Source: an uncultured Chloroflexaceae bacterium
Lineage (GTDB): Bacteria > Chloroflexota > Chloroflexia > Chloroflexales > Chloroflexaceae
Reading direction: 5' to 3'
DNA length: 6,808 nucleotides
NCBI GenBank assembly: GCA_937141995.1
Contig: CAKZQX010000362.1
Span: 1 to 6,808 of the forward strand
The position numbers were made by a program, and so were the translations under genes. Shown in pieces: positions 6,669 to 6,808 of this stretch; within the stretch, counting starts at the first letter, position 1, and every line of letters starts with the position of its first letter. The notes beneath the pieces were generated by a model, which worked only from the letters and a program-made list of their open reading frames with translations, ran no database searches and was not told the DNA's origin.

Positions 6669-6808
6669 ACAGGAGTTACGCGGTCGTTCATCCACCGGCT
6701 GGGATGCGCCTCCGGCAGGGTGGAAGAGTCTATCTTGTTTCATAAAAATTTGCACGAAGTGCAAATTTTTGTGAAACAAGAAAAAAGAAGTCCCATGCTG
6801 CCGCAGGC
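6669..6808 (-). repeat. MITE-like repeat element E2, inverted copy, cut by the window edge
   Basis: The terminus ACAGGAGTTACGCGGT (6669-6684) is identical to the left end of E1 and starts 7 bases after the stop codon of the protease gene. The arm at 6685-6733 is 49 bases long, as is the right arm of E1, and matches it in reverse complement (for example CCCTGCCGG at 249-257 and 6712-6720). After the core (6734-6780), bases 6781-6808 resemble the E1 left arm near 170-187 in reverse complement, at about 12 of 18 positions. E2 is therefore inverted relative to E1, and its other terminus should lie some 30 bases past the window. Confidence 0.75.
6734..6780. repeat. 47-nt palindromic core of E2 (hairpin)
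   Basis: Bases 6734-6755 pair with 6759-6780 around a 3-nt GAA loop. The one imperfection is T6743 opposite G6771, a U-G wobble in + strand RNA. One further T-A pair (6733/6781) can extend the stem. It lies 72 bases after the stop of the protease gene and is followed on the + strand by an A run, not a T run. It could stabilise or end the transcript, but it is not a canonical rho-independent terminator. Confidence 0.9.

Noticed and set aside
129..6684. CRISPR array or direct-repeat cassette suggested by the repeated 16-mer.
   Set aside because: There are only two copies of the 16-mer, more than 6 kb apart, and each is the terminus of a longer palindromic element; there is no repeat-spacer pattern.

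Overview
The window looks like a piece of a Chloroflexota chromosome, probably class Chloroflexia. This is inferred from a secreted protein ending in Leu-Phe-Leu-Pro-Leu-Val-Ala-Arg, a tail I associate with exported proteins of that phylum, from a large multi-PAS/STAS regulator of a type common there, and from the fairly GC-rich genes. No ribosomal or other taxonomic marker is present, so the assignment is tentative.

Layout: 1-128 holds nothing I can assign. 129-299 is a compact, complete repeat element (E1) with short terminal inverted repeats and a 47-nt palindromic core. 300-471 is an AT-rich leader with a good sigma70-type promoter (392-420) and a ribosome binding site. 472-2877 encodes an 801-residue soluble RsbR-like regulator with five PAS domains and a C-terminal STAS domain. 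After a 121-base gap, 2999-6661 encodes a 1220-residue secreted metalloprotease of the metzincin type with an N-terminal propeller-like region, several beta-sandwich domains and the Chloroflexota-type tail. From 6669 to the window edge lies a second copy of the repeat (E2), inverted relative to E1 and cut by the end of the window.

The two genes share a strand and could be cotranscribed, but nothing in the sequence ties their functions together: one is a cytoplasmic signalling protein, the other an exported protease. No RsbS, RsbT or transposase gene is visible.

The least expected structure is the repeat family. E1 and E2 have cores of identical length (47 nt). They differ at 7 of 22 stem positions, yet each keeps 21 of 22 positions paired or wobble-paired. 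The core-to-terminus distance is 49 nt in both. The two inverted copies bracket the two-gene block. The longest reading frame of the first gene would begin at 109 and run through E1 and the promoter; the real start is almost certainly at 472. The second gene most likely starts at the GTG at 2999, not the GTG at 2969.
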